From contig NZ_JACIEA010000001.1 in NCBI RefSeq assembly GCF_014196595.1, forward strand, positions 310,748 to 374,747: 64,000 nt of DNA, in the 5' to 3' direction. Each line of letters begins with the position of its first letter. The stretch's first letter is position 1. Shown piece after piece: positions 15,471-24,388 of the stretch. The translations under genes and the position numbers were made by a program. This DNA comes from Sphingorhabdus rigui. Lineage in GTDB: Bacteria; Pseudomonadota; Alphaproteobacteria; Sphingomonadales; Sphingomonadaceae. The notes under the pieces were generated by a model. The model was given only the letters and a program-made list of their open reading frames with translations. It was not told the DNA's origin and ran no database searches.

Positions 15471-16523
15471 TTATTCCGCGGCGACCCCGGCTTGTTCGAA
15501 CATATCGACGCCGTCATTTTCGGCGACGGGCTCAATGCCGATGATCTTTTTCTTACGATTGTCGAAGCTGTCCCACACTTGGCCCCAATCGCCGCGTGTC
15601 GACGCCTTGCTGTACTCGGTCGCGCGGGTTTCGAAGAAGTTGGCGTGCTCGACGCCGTTCAACAATGGCGCGAGCCATGGCAGCGGGTGGTCTTCGACCA
15701 TGTAGATCGCGGGCAGGCCCAGCTGGCCCAAACGCCAATCGGCGATGTAGCGGATGTAGCGTTTGATTTCCTTGGCGGTCATGCCGGGGACGGGGCCCAT
15801 TTCGAACGCAAGGTCGATGAACGCGTCTTCCAAACGGACAACCTTTTGGCAGCAATCGATAATGTCTTCCTTCACCGACTTGGTAAGGCAGCCGCGCTCT
15901 GCACAAAATGCGTGGAACAGCTTGGTAATGCCTTCGCAGTGCAGCGATTCGTCGCGGACCGACCAGGATACGATTTGCCCCATGCCCTTCATCTTGTTGA
16001 AGCGCGGGAAGTTCATCAGCATCGCGAAGGATGCGAACAGTTGCAGCCCTTCGGTAAAGCCGCCGAACATCGCCAATGTGCGGGCAATGTCTTCGTCGGT
16101 GTCGACGCCGAATTGGTGGATATAATCAACCTTCGCCGCCATTTCTTCATATTCGAGGAAGGCCGAATATTCGGACTCGGGCATGCCGATGGTGTCGAGC
16201 AAGTGGCTATATGCCGCGACGTGGACGGTTTCCATGTTGGAAAACGCGGTCAGCATCATCTTCACTTCGGTCGGTTTGAACACGCGGCCGTAATTTTCGT
16301 GGTAGCAATTCTGCACCTCGATATCGGCTTGGGTGAAGAAGCGGAAGATTTGCGTGAGCAGGTTGCGTTCGTGGTCCGAAAGCTTCTGCGCCCAATCGCG
16401 GCAATCTTCGCCCAAGGGCACTTCTTCGGGCAGCCAATGGATCTGCTGTTGGCGTTTCCAAAAGTCATAGGCCCAAGGATATTCAAAAGGCTTATAGCTA
16501 TTGCGTGCTTGTAACAATGACAT
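15471..16523 (-). CDS. nrdB: Class Ia ribonucleotide reductase, small (radical) subunit
   Basis: 350 residues. It houses the di-iron/tyrosyl-radical centre that starts nucleotide reduction, for dNTP supply. The canonical ligand set is visible: an acidic residue near 67, Glu98 and His101 followed by the radical tyrosine candidate Tyr105 (METVHVAAY), then later Glu and His ligands. The C-terminal tail (NDGVDMFEQAGVAAE) is the peptide that docks on the large subunit. It lies 55 bp downstream of nrdA on the same strand and is probably co-transcribed. A degenerate second copy of its 3' end lies about 230 bp further on. The 340-residue frame on the opposite strand is only a shadow. Confidence 0.97.
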   Translation of the reverse strand: MSLLQARNSYKPFEYPWAYDFWKRQQQIHWLPEEVPLGEDCRDWAQKLSDHERNLLTQIFRFFTQADIEVQNCYHENYGRVFKPTEVKMMLTAFSNMETVHVAAYSHLLDTIGMPESEYSAFLEYEEMAAKVDYIHQFGVDTDEDIARTLAMFGGFTEGLQLFASFAMLMNFPRFNKMKGMGQIVSWSVRDESLHCEGITKLFHAFCAERGCLTKSVKEDIIDCCQKVVRLEDAFIDLAFEMGPVPGMTAKEIKRYIRYIADWRLGQLGLPAIYMVEDHPLPWLAPLLNGVEHANFFETRATEYSKASTRGDWGQVWDSFDNRKKKIIGIEPVAENDGVDMFEQAGVAAE

Positions 16524-16578
16524 GTCGGTTTCCTTGGGTCTTTAACTGTTCAATACGGTCGGTCGTGTCCCTTTTGCC

Positions 16579-18525
16579 TTATTGGCAGGCGAGGCACTCT
16601 TCATAATCGGTTTGCGCGGCAAGCTCCATCACGGGCAGTTCGGCGGTGTTGTCCGCCTCCACCCCGCCGGCAAAGCCAGCGCGCTGGATGCTCTTCGAAC
16701 GCAGATAATATAGCGACTTCACGCCCAATTCCCATGCGCGGAAGTGGAGCATGAGAAGGTCCCATTTTTCCACATCGGCGGGGATGTACAGGTTCAGCGA
16801 TGTCGCCTGATCGATATAAGGTGTGCGGTCTGCGGCCAGTTCGATCAACCAACGCTGGTCGATTTCAAAGCTGGTCTTGAACGTGTCCTTCTCCTCAGCC
16901 GTCAAGAAGTCGAGATGTTGGACAGAGCCGCCCTTTTCAAGGATGCTGTTCCACACATTGGTCGAATCCTTCGCCTTTTCCTGCAGCAGCTTTTCCAGAT
17001 ACGGATTCTTCACGATGAAGCTGCCCGAAAGCGTCTTGTGCGTGTAAATATTCGCCGGAATCGGCTCAATACACGCGCTGGTGCCGCCGCAAATGATCGA
17101 AATCGACGCGGTCGGCGCAATCGCCATTTTGCAGGAAAAGCGCTCCATAACGCCCATTTCCTCAGCATCAGGGCAGGCCCCCCGCTCATTGGCCAGCATC
17201 ATCGACGCCTCATCAACCTGCGCCCGGATATGTTTGAAGAACTTCATGTTCCAAGATTTGGCAAGCGCGCTTTCAAAGCCAACGCCGCGTGACTGCAGGA
17301 AGCTGTGATAGCCCATGACGCCCAAACCAACCGAACGTTCGCGACCTGCCGAATATTTGGCACGCGACATTTCGTCCGGCGCGCGGTCGATAAAGTCCTG
17401 AAGCACGTTGTCGAGCATACGCATGACGTCTTCGATGAAGAGCTTGTCGCCGTTCCACTCATCCCAAGTTTCGAGATTGAGCGACGACAGACAGCAGACC
17501 GCAGTCCGGTCATTACCCAAATGGTCGCGACCCGTGGGCAAAGTGATTTCGCTGCAAAGATTGGACGTCGACACTTTCAGCCCAAGATCGCGGTGATGCT
17601 TGGGCATCGTGTTGTTCACGGTGTCGCTGAAGATGATATACGGCTCGCCCGTGGCAAGGCGGGTTTCCACCAGCTTTTGGAACAGCGAACGCGCATCAAC
17701 CGTGCTGCGCACTTCGCCGGTTTTGGGCGAACGCAGGTTGAATTCTTCACCAGCGCGGACGGCTTCCATGAATTCGTCCGACAGCAACACGCCATGGTGC
17801 AAGTTCAGTGCCTTGCGATTGAAGTCGCCCGATGGCTTGCGGATTTCAAGGAACTCTTCGATTTCAGGATGGCTGACATCGAGATAGCACGCGGCCGAAC
17901 CACGACGCAGCGAACCTTGCGAGATGGCGAGGGTAAGGCTGTCCATAACGCGGACAAACGGGATGATGCCGCTGGTCTTGCCGTTGAGGCCCACAGGTTC
18001 GCCGATGCCGCGCACATTGCCCCAATAGGTACCAATGCCGCCGCCGCGTGATGCGAGCCAGACGTTTTCGTTCCATGTGTTGACGATGCCTTCCAAGCTG
18101 TCGTCGACGCTGTTCAGATAGCAGCTGATAGGCAGACCACGTCCCGTTCCGCCGTTTGACAGCACTGGCGTTGCCGGCATGAACCAAAGGCGCGAGATAT
18201 AGTCATAGAGCCGCTGGGCATGATCCTGATCATCCGCATATGCCGACGCGACGCGGGCAAACAGGTCCTGATAGCTTTCGCCCGGCAACAAATAACGGTC
18301 CTGCAGCGTGTCCTTGCCAAATTCAGTCAGCAGGGCGTCGCGCGACGAATCCGTCACAACGTTGAAACGGCGCTCGTCAACGGATTTGCTCGACGCTGCT
18401 TTCTTATCATCAGCCGGCTTGGCCTCGGCCTCAACCTTCACAGCTTCGGTAGCAACTTTTTCAAGCATATCAGTCATCATTGCGGTCATATCGTCGGCCC
18501 CTTGGCCTGCATCCCTGAAATCCAT
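16579..18525 (-). CDS. nrdA: Class Ia ribonucleotide reductase, large (catalytic) subunit
   Basis: 648 residues. It reduces ribonucleoside diphosphates to deoxy forms with the radical supplied by NrdB. The three cysteine sites are present: SCYLNS (about residue 135) and the thiyl-radical motif NLCSEI (about 330) in the active site, and the C-terminal CLACQ redox pair recharged by thioredoxin or glutaredoxin. The N-terminus is a ~50-residue Ala/Lys/Glu-rich extension rather than the ATP-cone of E. coli NrdA, so dATP inhibition through a cone is not expected. Starts downstream of 18525 (for example the Met-Met pair near residues 13-17) are possible. A perfect palindrome lies 84 bp upstream. Confidence 0.96.
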   Translation of the reverse strand: MDFRDAGQGADDMTAMMTDMLEKVATEAVKVEAEAKPADDKKAASSKSVDERRFNVVTDSSRDALLTEFGKDTLQDRYLLPGESYQDLFARVASAYADDQDHAQRLYDYISRLWFMPATPVLSNGGTGRGLPISCYLNSVDDSLEGIVNTWNENVWLASRGGGIGTYWGNVRGIGEPVGLNGKTSGIIPFVRVMDSLTLAISQGSLRRGSAACYLDVSHPEIEEFLEIRKPSGDFNRKALNLHHGVLLSDEFMEAVRAGEEFNLRSPKTGEVRSTVDARSLFQKLVETRLATGEPYIIFSDTVNNTMPKHHRDLGLKVSTSNLCSEITLPTGRDHLGNDRTAVCCLSSLNLETWDEWNGDKLFIEDVMRMLDNVLQDFIDRAPDEMSRAKYSAGRERSVGLGVMGYHSFLQSRGVGFESALAKSWNMKFFKHIRAQVDEASMMLANERGACPDAEEMGVMERFSCKMAIAPTASISIICGGTSACIEPIPANIYTHKTLSGSFIVKNPYLEKLLQEKAKDSTNVWNSILEKGGSVQHLDFLTAEEKDTFKTSFEIDQRWLIELAADRTPYIDQATSLNLYIPADVEKWDLLMLHFRAWELGVKSLYYLRSKSIQRAGFAGGVEADNTAELPVMELAAQTDYEECLACQ

Positions 18526-19166
18526 TTAACCCGTTGCTCCATTCATTGCGGCGACCCGAAACTGGATGCCGGTTTCCCGGCGGCCAGCGACCAGTTCAAA
18601 TATCTGTCGGGAACGCGTGTTCCCATATTGTTCGACTCAGGGCGCGAAACTCCCTGTTAGCATTTTTTGACCACGTCAGGGGTTATATTTTCACTTGTCC
18701 CCAGCTTATCGACGGGAAAAATCCCCCCAACAACAGAATCACTGTCTGAAGCTGCAAGCACAAATTGTGGTAATGCCCCCTATGGCCAACCGCTACCTAT
18801 AGTGCCTTATTCATTTTAAGACGCAAGGGGGTAAATCGAAAATTAACCATTCAATTCGTCGCTATTCTGATTCCATTCATCGCAGTTGTCGGTGGGCAAA
18901 AGGTAGCGACGCGTGGACGTTCTAAGTGTTGTTGAAGGCGCAAGATGGAAAATGAGGAATTGAAAATATTTCTGTTGTCAAAATGAACCCAATCATTCGC
19001 GCTGCATTTTGTAGACAGAAACCGGGTCACCGCATCATCCAGACGGGACAAATGTGACCGGCGCATCGGTCGTTCGCTAATATTGATTCAGCCGGTCAGA
19101 ATGATGCTTGTATCAGTCCCCCGGGACGTTAATGGCGTGGGGGTTCTATCCAGTCCGGGGCCTTAT
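18526..19166. other. Long divergent intergenic region between nrdA and fumarase
   Basis: About 640 bp without a credible gene in any frame. It must contain the promoters of nrdA (leftward) and of the fumarase gene (rightward). Apart from the palindrome at 18609-18624 I see a short symmetric CACAAATTGTG at 18759-18769 and a run of A/T-rich DNA from about 18790 to 19020. I could not find a convincing pair of NrdR boxes and see no recognisable RNA gene. Confidence 0.5.
18609..18624. promoter_or_regulatory. Perfect 16-bp palindrome upstream of nrdA
   Basis: GGGAACGCGTGTTCCC is a complete inverted repeat 84-99 bp before the nrdA start. Its core GAAC-N4-GTTC equals the Gram-positive LexA (SOS) box, whereas typical alphaproteobacterial LexA sites are GTTC-N7-GTTC. 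It could bind a dimeric repressor acting on nrdAB. Confidence 0.4.
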
Positions 19167-20693
19167 ATGACTGTCACCATCCGCAATTCCGATTTGATCG
19201 ATAGCGTCGCCGACGCGCTGCAATATATCAGCTATTTTCATCCGATGGATTATATCCGGGCATTGGGTGATGCGTATACGGCGGAACAGTCACCAGCGGC
19301 AAAGGATGCAATCGCGCAAATTCTGACCAACAGCCGGATGTGCGCAGAGGGACATCGACCCATTTGTCAGGACACGGGTATCGTCAATGTCTTCGTCAAA
19401 TGGGGAATGGATTGTCGGCTTGAGGACACGTCTGCGTCGCTTCAGGAGGTCATCGACGAGGGCGTGCGCCGTGCCTATCTGCACCCTGACAACAAACTGC
19501 GCGCCTCGGTATTGGCCGATCCTGCTTTCACGCGGCGTAACACCAAAGATAACACGCCGTGCGTTCTGCATGTCGAAATGGTCGCCGGTTCAAAAGTTTC
19601 GGTGGATGTCGCGGCAAAGGGCGGCGGCAGCGAGAACAAGTCAAAGTTCAAGATGATGAACCCGTCAGACAATATCGTCGATTGGGTCGTTGAAATGTTG
19701 CCGCAAATGGGTGCTGGCTGGTGCCCGCCCGGAATGCTGGGCATTGGTATCGGCGGGACCGCGGAACATTGCGTCTTGCTGGCCAAGCAAGCGTTGATGG
19801 AGCCTATCGACATGGGGCCGCTAAAAGCACGCGGTCCACAAAATGATATTGAGGCGATGCGCATTGAGATTTTTGACAAGGTCAACGCGTTGGGTATCGG
19901 CGCGCAAGGACTTGGGGGGCTTTCGACGATCCTCGATGTGAAAATCATGGATGCGCCATGTCATGCTGCGGGCAAGCCAGTTGCGATGATTCCCAATTGC
20001 GCGGCGACGCGTCATGCGCATTTCACGCTGAACGGGTCGGGCCCTGCCTATCTGGAGGCGCCGAAGTTGGACGAATGGCCAAAGGTAGACTGGAAGCCTG
20101 ACACTGCCGCGATCCGCGTGGATTTGGACGCGCTGACTCCCGAAACCGTTGCCAGCTGGAAACAGGGCGACCGTTTGTTGTTAAACGGCAAGATGCTGAC
20201 CGGGCGAGACGCAGCACATAAGCGCATTGCCGACATGCTGGCGAAAGGCGAAGAACTGCCCGTCAGCTTTAAAGGGCGGATGATTTATTATGTCGGCCCA
20301 GTCGATCCGGTGGGTGAGGAGATTGTTGGGCCCGCTGGCCCGACGACGGCTACGCGCATGGACAAGTTCATGGACATGATGCTTGAGCAGGGCTTGCTGG
20401 CCTGCGTCGGCAAGGCGGAACGCGGTCCCGCGGCAACACAAGCCATCGCCAAGCATAAGAGCGCATATCTCATGGCCGTTGGCGGCGCAGCCTATCTCGT
20501 GGCGCGCGCCATCAAGGGCAGCAAGGTCGTCGGTTTCGAAGATCTGGGCATGGAAGCAATTTACGAATTTGAAGTGCAGGACTTCCCCGTCACCGTCGCA
20601 GTCGACAGCGACGGGAATAACGTGCATCAATTGGCCCCTGCCTATTGGCAAAAGCGGATCAAGGATGAAGGATTGTTGGAGAATGCGGGCTAG
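19167..20693 (+). CDS. fumA: Class I (iron-sulfur) fumarate hydratase
   Basis: 508 residues from the ATG at 19167 (MTVTIRNSDLIDSVADAL); the frame stays open upstream but without a sensible start. It interconverts fumarate and malate in the TCA cycle, using an oxygen-sensitive [4Fe-4S] cluster. Family landmarks include CQDTG (near 70), the catalytic-domain GGGSENKSKFKMMNPSD and the MLGIGIGGTAEH strand, followed by the swivelling beta domain with GPVDPVGEEIVGPAGPTTATRMD. One conserved cysteine per usual site (CQDTG, PNCAATRHA) is visible. The symbol fumA stands for the class rather than for E. coli orthology. Confidence 0.93.
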   Translation: MTVTIRNSDLIDSVADALQYISYFHPMDYIRALGDAYTAEQSPAAKDAIAQILTNSRMCAEGHRPICQDTGIVNVFVKWGMDCRLEDTSASLQEVIDEGVRRAYLHPDNKLRASVLADPAFTRRNTKDNTPCVLHVEMVAGSKVSVDVAAKGGGSENKSKFKMMNPSDNIVDWVVEMLPQMGAGWCPPGMLGIGIGGTAEHCVLLAKQALMEPIDMGPLKARGPQNDIEAMRIEIFDKVNALGIGAQGLGGLSTILDVKIMDAPCHAAGKPVAMIPNCAATRHAHFTLNGSGPAYLEAPKLDEWPKVDWKPDTAAIRVDLDALTPETVASWKQGDRLLLNGKMLTGRDAAHKRIADMLAKGEELPVSFKGRMIYYVGPVDPVGEEIVGPAGPTTATRMDKFMDMMLEQGLLACVGKAERGPAATQAIAKHKSAYLMAVGGAAYLVARAIKGSKVVGFEDLGMEAIYEFEVQDFPVTVAVDSDGNNVHQLAPAYWQKRIKDEGLLENAG

Positions 20694-20770
20694 ATTTTCA
20701 GCAGCCTTCAACTTTCGGTATCATATAGCGTTGTTGACATTGACGTCATGTGGGCCTGTTATCGTCAGCA

Positions 20771-22033
20771 ATGCGAACCGATGAAAAACCGAGCACCAGC
20801 TTCCTCTCACGCCTCGGTCCCGGCCTGGTAACTGGCGCTGCGGATGACGATCCTTCGGGAATCGGCACGCACAGCCAAGTTGGCGCGCAATTTGGTTATG
20901 GGTTGAGCTGGACGTTTTTGTTCAGCTTCCCGTTAATGGTCGCCATTCAAGAAGTCGCCGCTGAAATCGGGCGCGTCACCGGTGCAGGTATCGCGCGCAA
21001 TATGCGCCGACATTACCCCCGGCCCTTGCTGGTGATCATGGTCGGCCTGCTGCTGATTGCCAACATCATCAATCTCGGCGCTGATCTGGCCGCGATGGGT
21101 GCCGCCGTCGCGCTGCTCATCGGTGGGCCAATAGGGTTGTATACGTTATTGTTTGGGGTTTTCTGCATCATCGTTGAAGTGGCGCTATCCTATGAGCGCT
21201 ATGCGTCGGTGCTCAAATGGGCGACGCTATCGCTCTTCGCTTATGTTGCCGTCGTCGTTGTGGCACAGGTGCCTTGGGGAGAGGCGCTGACCTCGTTGGT
21301 TGTTCCGCGCATTGAATGGACCGGCGCGTACGCCACTGCCGTCGTCGCGATATTGGGGACCACCATCAGCCCCTATTTGTTTTTCTGGCAGGCGGGACAA
21401 GAGATTGAGGAGCAGAAGCGGCATAAGGTAAAGCCGCTGTGCATCACGCCCAAGGAGGCGGGACCTGAATTAAAACGCATCCGGATCGACACGCTGACCG
21501 GTATGGCGTTCAGCTCGATCGTATCGCTGGCCATCGTATTTGCAACGGCGGCGACGCTGCATGCCAATGGCATTCGCGATATCGAAACGTCGGCGCAGGC
21601 GGCCGAAGCATTGCGACCCATTGCCGGAAATTTCGCCTTTGCGTTATTCGCACTGGGCATCATCGGAACGGGCTTGCTCGCGGTACCCGTGCTTGCAGGG
21701 TCGGCCGCTTATGCCGTGACGGAAATGTTCGGTATCTCGGGAAGCCTTGATGCCAAGCCAACCAAGGCGCGCCTGTTTTACGGGACGATATCCGTGACAA
21801 CCATGCTTGGCGTGTCGTTGCAATATGTCGGCATTGACCCCGCGCGTGCGCTATATTGGGCCGCTGTCGTTAATGGTGTGCTTGCCGCACCGTTAATGGT
21901 CATGATGATGCTTATCGTGCGCAATCCGCGCGCGATGGGGCGGCTGACATTGGGACGCCGTGCGACCATTACCGGATGGATCGCGACGGGGGTTATGGCC
22001 GTTGCAACGATCGTGTTTTTCGCCACGCTTTAG
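20771..22033 (+). CDS. NRAMP-related divalent metal transporter
   Basis: 420 residues from the ATG at 20771; a start at 20750 is equally open. About 11 transmembrane helices. The first helix carries TGAADDDPSGIGTH, the NRAMP metal-binding segment in its DPSG variant, and helix six reads TTISPYLFFWQAGQE in place of the canonical A-M-P-H motif of Mn/Fe transporters. NRAMP proteins import Mn2+ or Fe2+ with protons; divergent members lacking the helix-6 methionine may prefer other ions such as Mg2+ or move none. The substrate is therefore open. A TGACGTCA palindrome precedes the gene (20741-20748). Confidence 0.85.
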   Translation: MRTDEKPSTSFLSRLGPGLVTGAADDDPSGIGTHSQVGAQFGYGLSWTFLFSFPLMVAIQEVAAEIGRVTGAGIARNMRRHYPRPLLVIMVGLLLIANIINLGADLAAMGAAVALLIGGPIGLYTLLFGVFCIIVEVALSYERYASVLKWATLSLFAYVAVVVVAQVPWGEALTSLVVPRIEWTGAYATAVVAILGTTISPYLFFWQAGQEIEEQKRHKVKPLCITPKEAGPELKRIRIDTLTGMAFSSIVSLAIVFATAATLHANGIRDIETSAQAAEALRPIAGNFAFALFALGIIGTGLLAVPVLAGSAAYAVTEMFGISGSLDAKPTKARLFYGTISVTTMLGVSLQYVGIDPARALYWAAVVNGVLAAPLMVMMMLIVRNPRAMGRLTLGRRATITGWIATGVMAVATIVFFATL

Positions 22034-22055
22034 AGTAGCGGTGCCGCGGCGCTTA

Positions 22056-23069
22056 TTATTGGGGTTTGGCTGCGGGCGGCTGTTTGGCGGGCGCTGGTAG
22101 CGAATCCAGAAACTCCAGTTCGTTGAGGTCTATATTGGCATCGGATCTTTTGCCTTTAAGAACATCAATCTCTGCCTGGCGCTGCTTCAGATAATATTCG
22201 CGCATTGCCGCGTAGGGGTTCCCGCTTTCCTGCACCCGGGTCAGAATCACATCATTTTCGACACGGTCGTCAATCGAGGAAAGCGTGCCTTTGGCTGCCG
22301 AGACAATGGGATTGGTAAACGGCTTGCCAACTGCTGCTGGTAAAAGCGAAAGATCAACGAGCCGCCCAAGAAGATCGCGAACGGTGGTGGATCCGAATAC
22401 AGGCAGAAATAAATAGGGGCCAGGACCGACGCCATAATATCCCAATGTGTCTGCGAGGCCATTTGGACGGCGTGGTAGGTTGATTGGAGACTTTTTAGCG
22501 ACATCAAAAAGTCCGGCAACGCCAATGGTTGAGTTGATGGCAAATCGACCAACGGTTTCAGCCGCTTTGCCGATCTTGAGCTGCAGCAGAAAATTCAGAA
22601 AAACGACGGGTTCATCCAAGTTATTCAGAACATTATGCATGCCGTCGCGGATCGGGGCGGGTAATCCATCTCGATATCCGTACGCGACCGGTGCTATAAT
22701 GGCTTTATCGACCGACTGTACCGCGCCGAACGACACTTCGTTCACGACCGCAATCGGGTCGCCTTTCGGGGGTCCCTGATTTGCGGTAACAACGATTATG
22801 TCCTTTTCGGCAGCAACCGGTGTAACGGGTCCGACGGGCGTTTGTGTGTCCAGAGATTGCGGCTGAACCTCTGCTCCATCTGTAGATGGTTGCACAGTAG
22901 CTTGGGTAGCCTGCTCAGGCGCTGGTGTGGGTGCGCCAGCAGTTTCCATCGCAACAACTGGTTCTACCACAGGCGGAAGCTGCGAGGGCCCCGATAACAG
23001 GGCGATTGCGATAATACTGGTGATGCTCAACGTTGGAACTTTCCGGTCATAACCGCTTGCAAGCGACAT
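22056..23069 (-). CDS. mlaA: MlaA (VacJ) family outer-membrane lipid-asymmetry protein
   Basis: 337 residues if started at MSLASGYDRKV; nine further codons upstream are possible. MlaA removes misplaced phospholipids from the outer leaflet and passes them to MlaC. After a signal-like hydrophobic stretch comes a Pro/Ala/Thr-rich linker (about 30-100), unusual in length. The MlaA core follows, with DKAIIAPVAYGYRDGLP, VVFLNFLLQLK and the hallmark YYGVGPGPYLFLPVFGSTTVRDLLG. I see no lipobox cysteine at the expected place, so anchoring may differ from the E. coli lipoprotein. The C-terminus is Pro/Ala/Lys-rich. Confidence 0.88.
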   Translation of the reverse strand: MSLASGYDRKVPTLSITSIIAIALLSGPSQLPPVVEPVVAMETAGAPTPAPEQATQATVQPSTDGAEVQPQSLDTQTPVGPVTPVAAEKDIIVVTANQGPPKGDPIAVVNEVSFGAVQSVDKAIIAPVAYGYRDGLPAPIRDGMHNVLNNLDEPVVFLNFLLQLKIGKAAETVGRFAINSTIGVAGLFDVAKKSPINLPRRPNGLADTLGYYGVGPGPYLFLPVFGSTTVRDLLGRLVDLSLLPAAVGKPFTNPIVSAAKGTLSSIDDRVENDVILTRVQESGNPYAAMREYYLKQRQAEIDVLKGKRSDANIDLNELEFLDSLPAPAKQPPAAKPQ

Positions 23070-23190
23070 CCTAAGGGCTGGCTGCCACGCTGACAACTGC
23101 CTTTCAAGGAACTCAACTCACGCTTAATCGCGGGCTACATGAGACAATTTCCGATCGCATCCACAGCTATTGGATGCGTTCGGGGCGGCA

Positions 23191-23814
23191 TTATTGCCCC
23201 TGTTGGGCCTGCATCTGTGCATCAATTTGTGCCTGGATTTCGGGAGGTAGGCCCTGCGGTGCGCCGCTGGCCTGTCCACCTTGCTGCTTCTGCATTTCCT
23301 GCATTTGCTTTTGCATGGCTTCGATTTCTGCGCGTGATTTGAACTCTAACAGTTCGACATCAAAGGTCAGCTCGCTACCGCCGGGGATGGCGACTTGGCC
23401 AGTTTGCGGATTACGCTGATCTTCGGGGCCATAGCCAAGCTCGGCCGGGATCCACAGGCGATATTTGCCGCCGCGCTGCATGATTTTAAGGCCTTCTGAA
23501 AAGCCGGGAACAACGCCAGTGACTGGGAAGCCGGCCTGAGGATTTTGGTCGAAAACCGTGCCGTCTTTCAACATGCCTGTGTAGCTGACGAGCACAACAT
23601 CATTATCCGTCGGCGATTTGCCTTCGCCGGTTTGGATAATCTTGTAACGCAATCCTGACGGCGTGGTGACGATATCGCCATATTCCTGCCGCACGTCGCT
23701 TGTGCCCCAATATGCCAAGCCGCCACCGGCAGCGAGCACGAGCGCAATCGCGGCCCAATATTTGGTCATCGTGCCTTTTTTGAGCGGAAGAATCGGGACG
23801 GCAGTTACGGACAT
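23191..23814 (-). CDS. FKBP-type peptidyl-prolyl isomerase, membrane-anchored
   Basis: 207 residues from the ATG at 23814, preceded by AGGA at good spacing. It accelerates cis-trans isomerisation of prolyl bonds. A short basic start (LPLKKGTMTKYW) and one hydrophobic segment (about 15-34) anchor it in the inner membrane with the domain outside. The FKBP domain spans about 50-155: GLRYKIIQTGEG, VLVSYTGMLKDGTVFDQ, PGFSEGLKIMQRGGKYRLWIPAELGYG and ELTFDVELLEF. The tail is Gln/Met-rich. The same N-terminal arrangement is usual in sphingomonads. rpsU follows upstream on the same strand, separated by its own terminator. Confidence 0.92.
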   Translation of the reverse strand: MSVTAVPILPLKKGTMTKYWAAIALVLAAGGGLAYWGTSDVRQEYGDIVTTPSGLRYKIIQTGEGKSPTDNDVVLVSYTGMLKDGTVFDQNPQAGFPVTGVVPGFSEGLKIMQRGGKYRLWIPAELGYGPEDQRNPQTGQVAIPGGSELTFDVELLEFKSRAEIEAMQKQMQEMQKQQGGQASGAPQGLPPEIQAQIDAQMQAQQGQ

Positions 23815-23876
23815 ACACATTTCCTGTTGGCTAAGTTGCGCGGTGACTAGCAGAAACTAGCGGGGATTCCAGACAC

Positions 23877-23902
23877 AAAAAAAGCGCCGTAAAAGGCGCC
23901 TT
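23877..23902 (-). terminator. Intrinsic terminator of rpsU
   Basis: Read leftward, AAGGCGCC-ttttac-GGCGCTT followed by a run of seven T. The stem is 6-8 bp with a 6-base loop, starting about 22 bp after the rpsU stop. It fits a standard factor-independent terminator. Confidence 0.85.
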
Positions 23903-23924
23903 CCTTGTTGCGGGTCGCAGACGC

Positions 23925-24131
23925 CTATTTCGCGCCGTCACGTTCCTGCTGTTTACGCTCCATCTTGCGGGCACGGCGAACAGCAGCGGCCTTTTCACGC
24001 GCGCGCTTTTCAGACGGCTTTTCGAAGTGACGACGCAGCTTCATTTCGCGATACACGCCTTCACGCTGCAGCTTTTTCTTAAGCGCGCGTAGGGCTTGAT
24101 CAACATTATTGTCGCGAACCATGATCTGCAT
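23925..24131 (-). CDS. rpsU: 30S ribosomal protein S21
   Basis: 68 residues from [22 protein letters not shown]; a longer frame to 24161 would add ten unlikely codons. S21 is a small, very basic protein of the 30S subunit near the anti-Shine-Dalgarno region. The [11 protein letters not shown] start, the [24 protein letters not shown] stretch and the Lys/Arg-rich helix are diagnostic. It stands alone with its own terminator and probably its own promoter in the gap facing the next, divergent gene. Confidence 0.96.
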   Translation of the reverse strand: MQIMVRDNNVDQALRALKKKLQREGVYREMKLRRHFEKPSEKRAREKAAAVRRARKMERKQQERDGAK

Positions 24132-24388
24132 AAAAAACTCAACTCCGCATCGAATCGGCAAAATGGCTTAAAACGGCCACTTTGAAAGGCTAAAAACGAA
24201 AATCGCCGCGTTCACAGGCGGCGTGTTGAGGTGGCCCCTAACTAGGTCGCCCTTAAATATCAAGCGAAAATGGCGCTTTTAAGCACGAAGATGGAGAAAT
24301 CCGTCGGCCTTTTTGCTGCGCCCAACCCCTTGCCCTCGTGCAATGTTCGTTTCATAATGCAACGCAACGAATGAGCAGGAGAGCGCGC

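Noticed and set aside
15492..16514. 340-codon open frame opposite nrdB
   Set aside because: A shadow of nrdB; no ribosome site or recognisable protein, whereas the nrdB frame has all metal ligands.
18759..18800. Possible NrdR boxes upstream of nrdA
   Set aside because: CACAAATTGTG and CTATAGTG are about three helical turns apart, as NrdR boxes often are, but neither fits the 16-base consensus well.
20741..20748. TGACGTCA palindrome, repeated at 26471-26478
   Set aside because: An 8-base palindrome twice in 64 kb is not remarkable, and the two downstream genes are unrelated.
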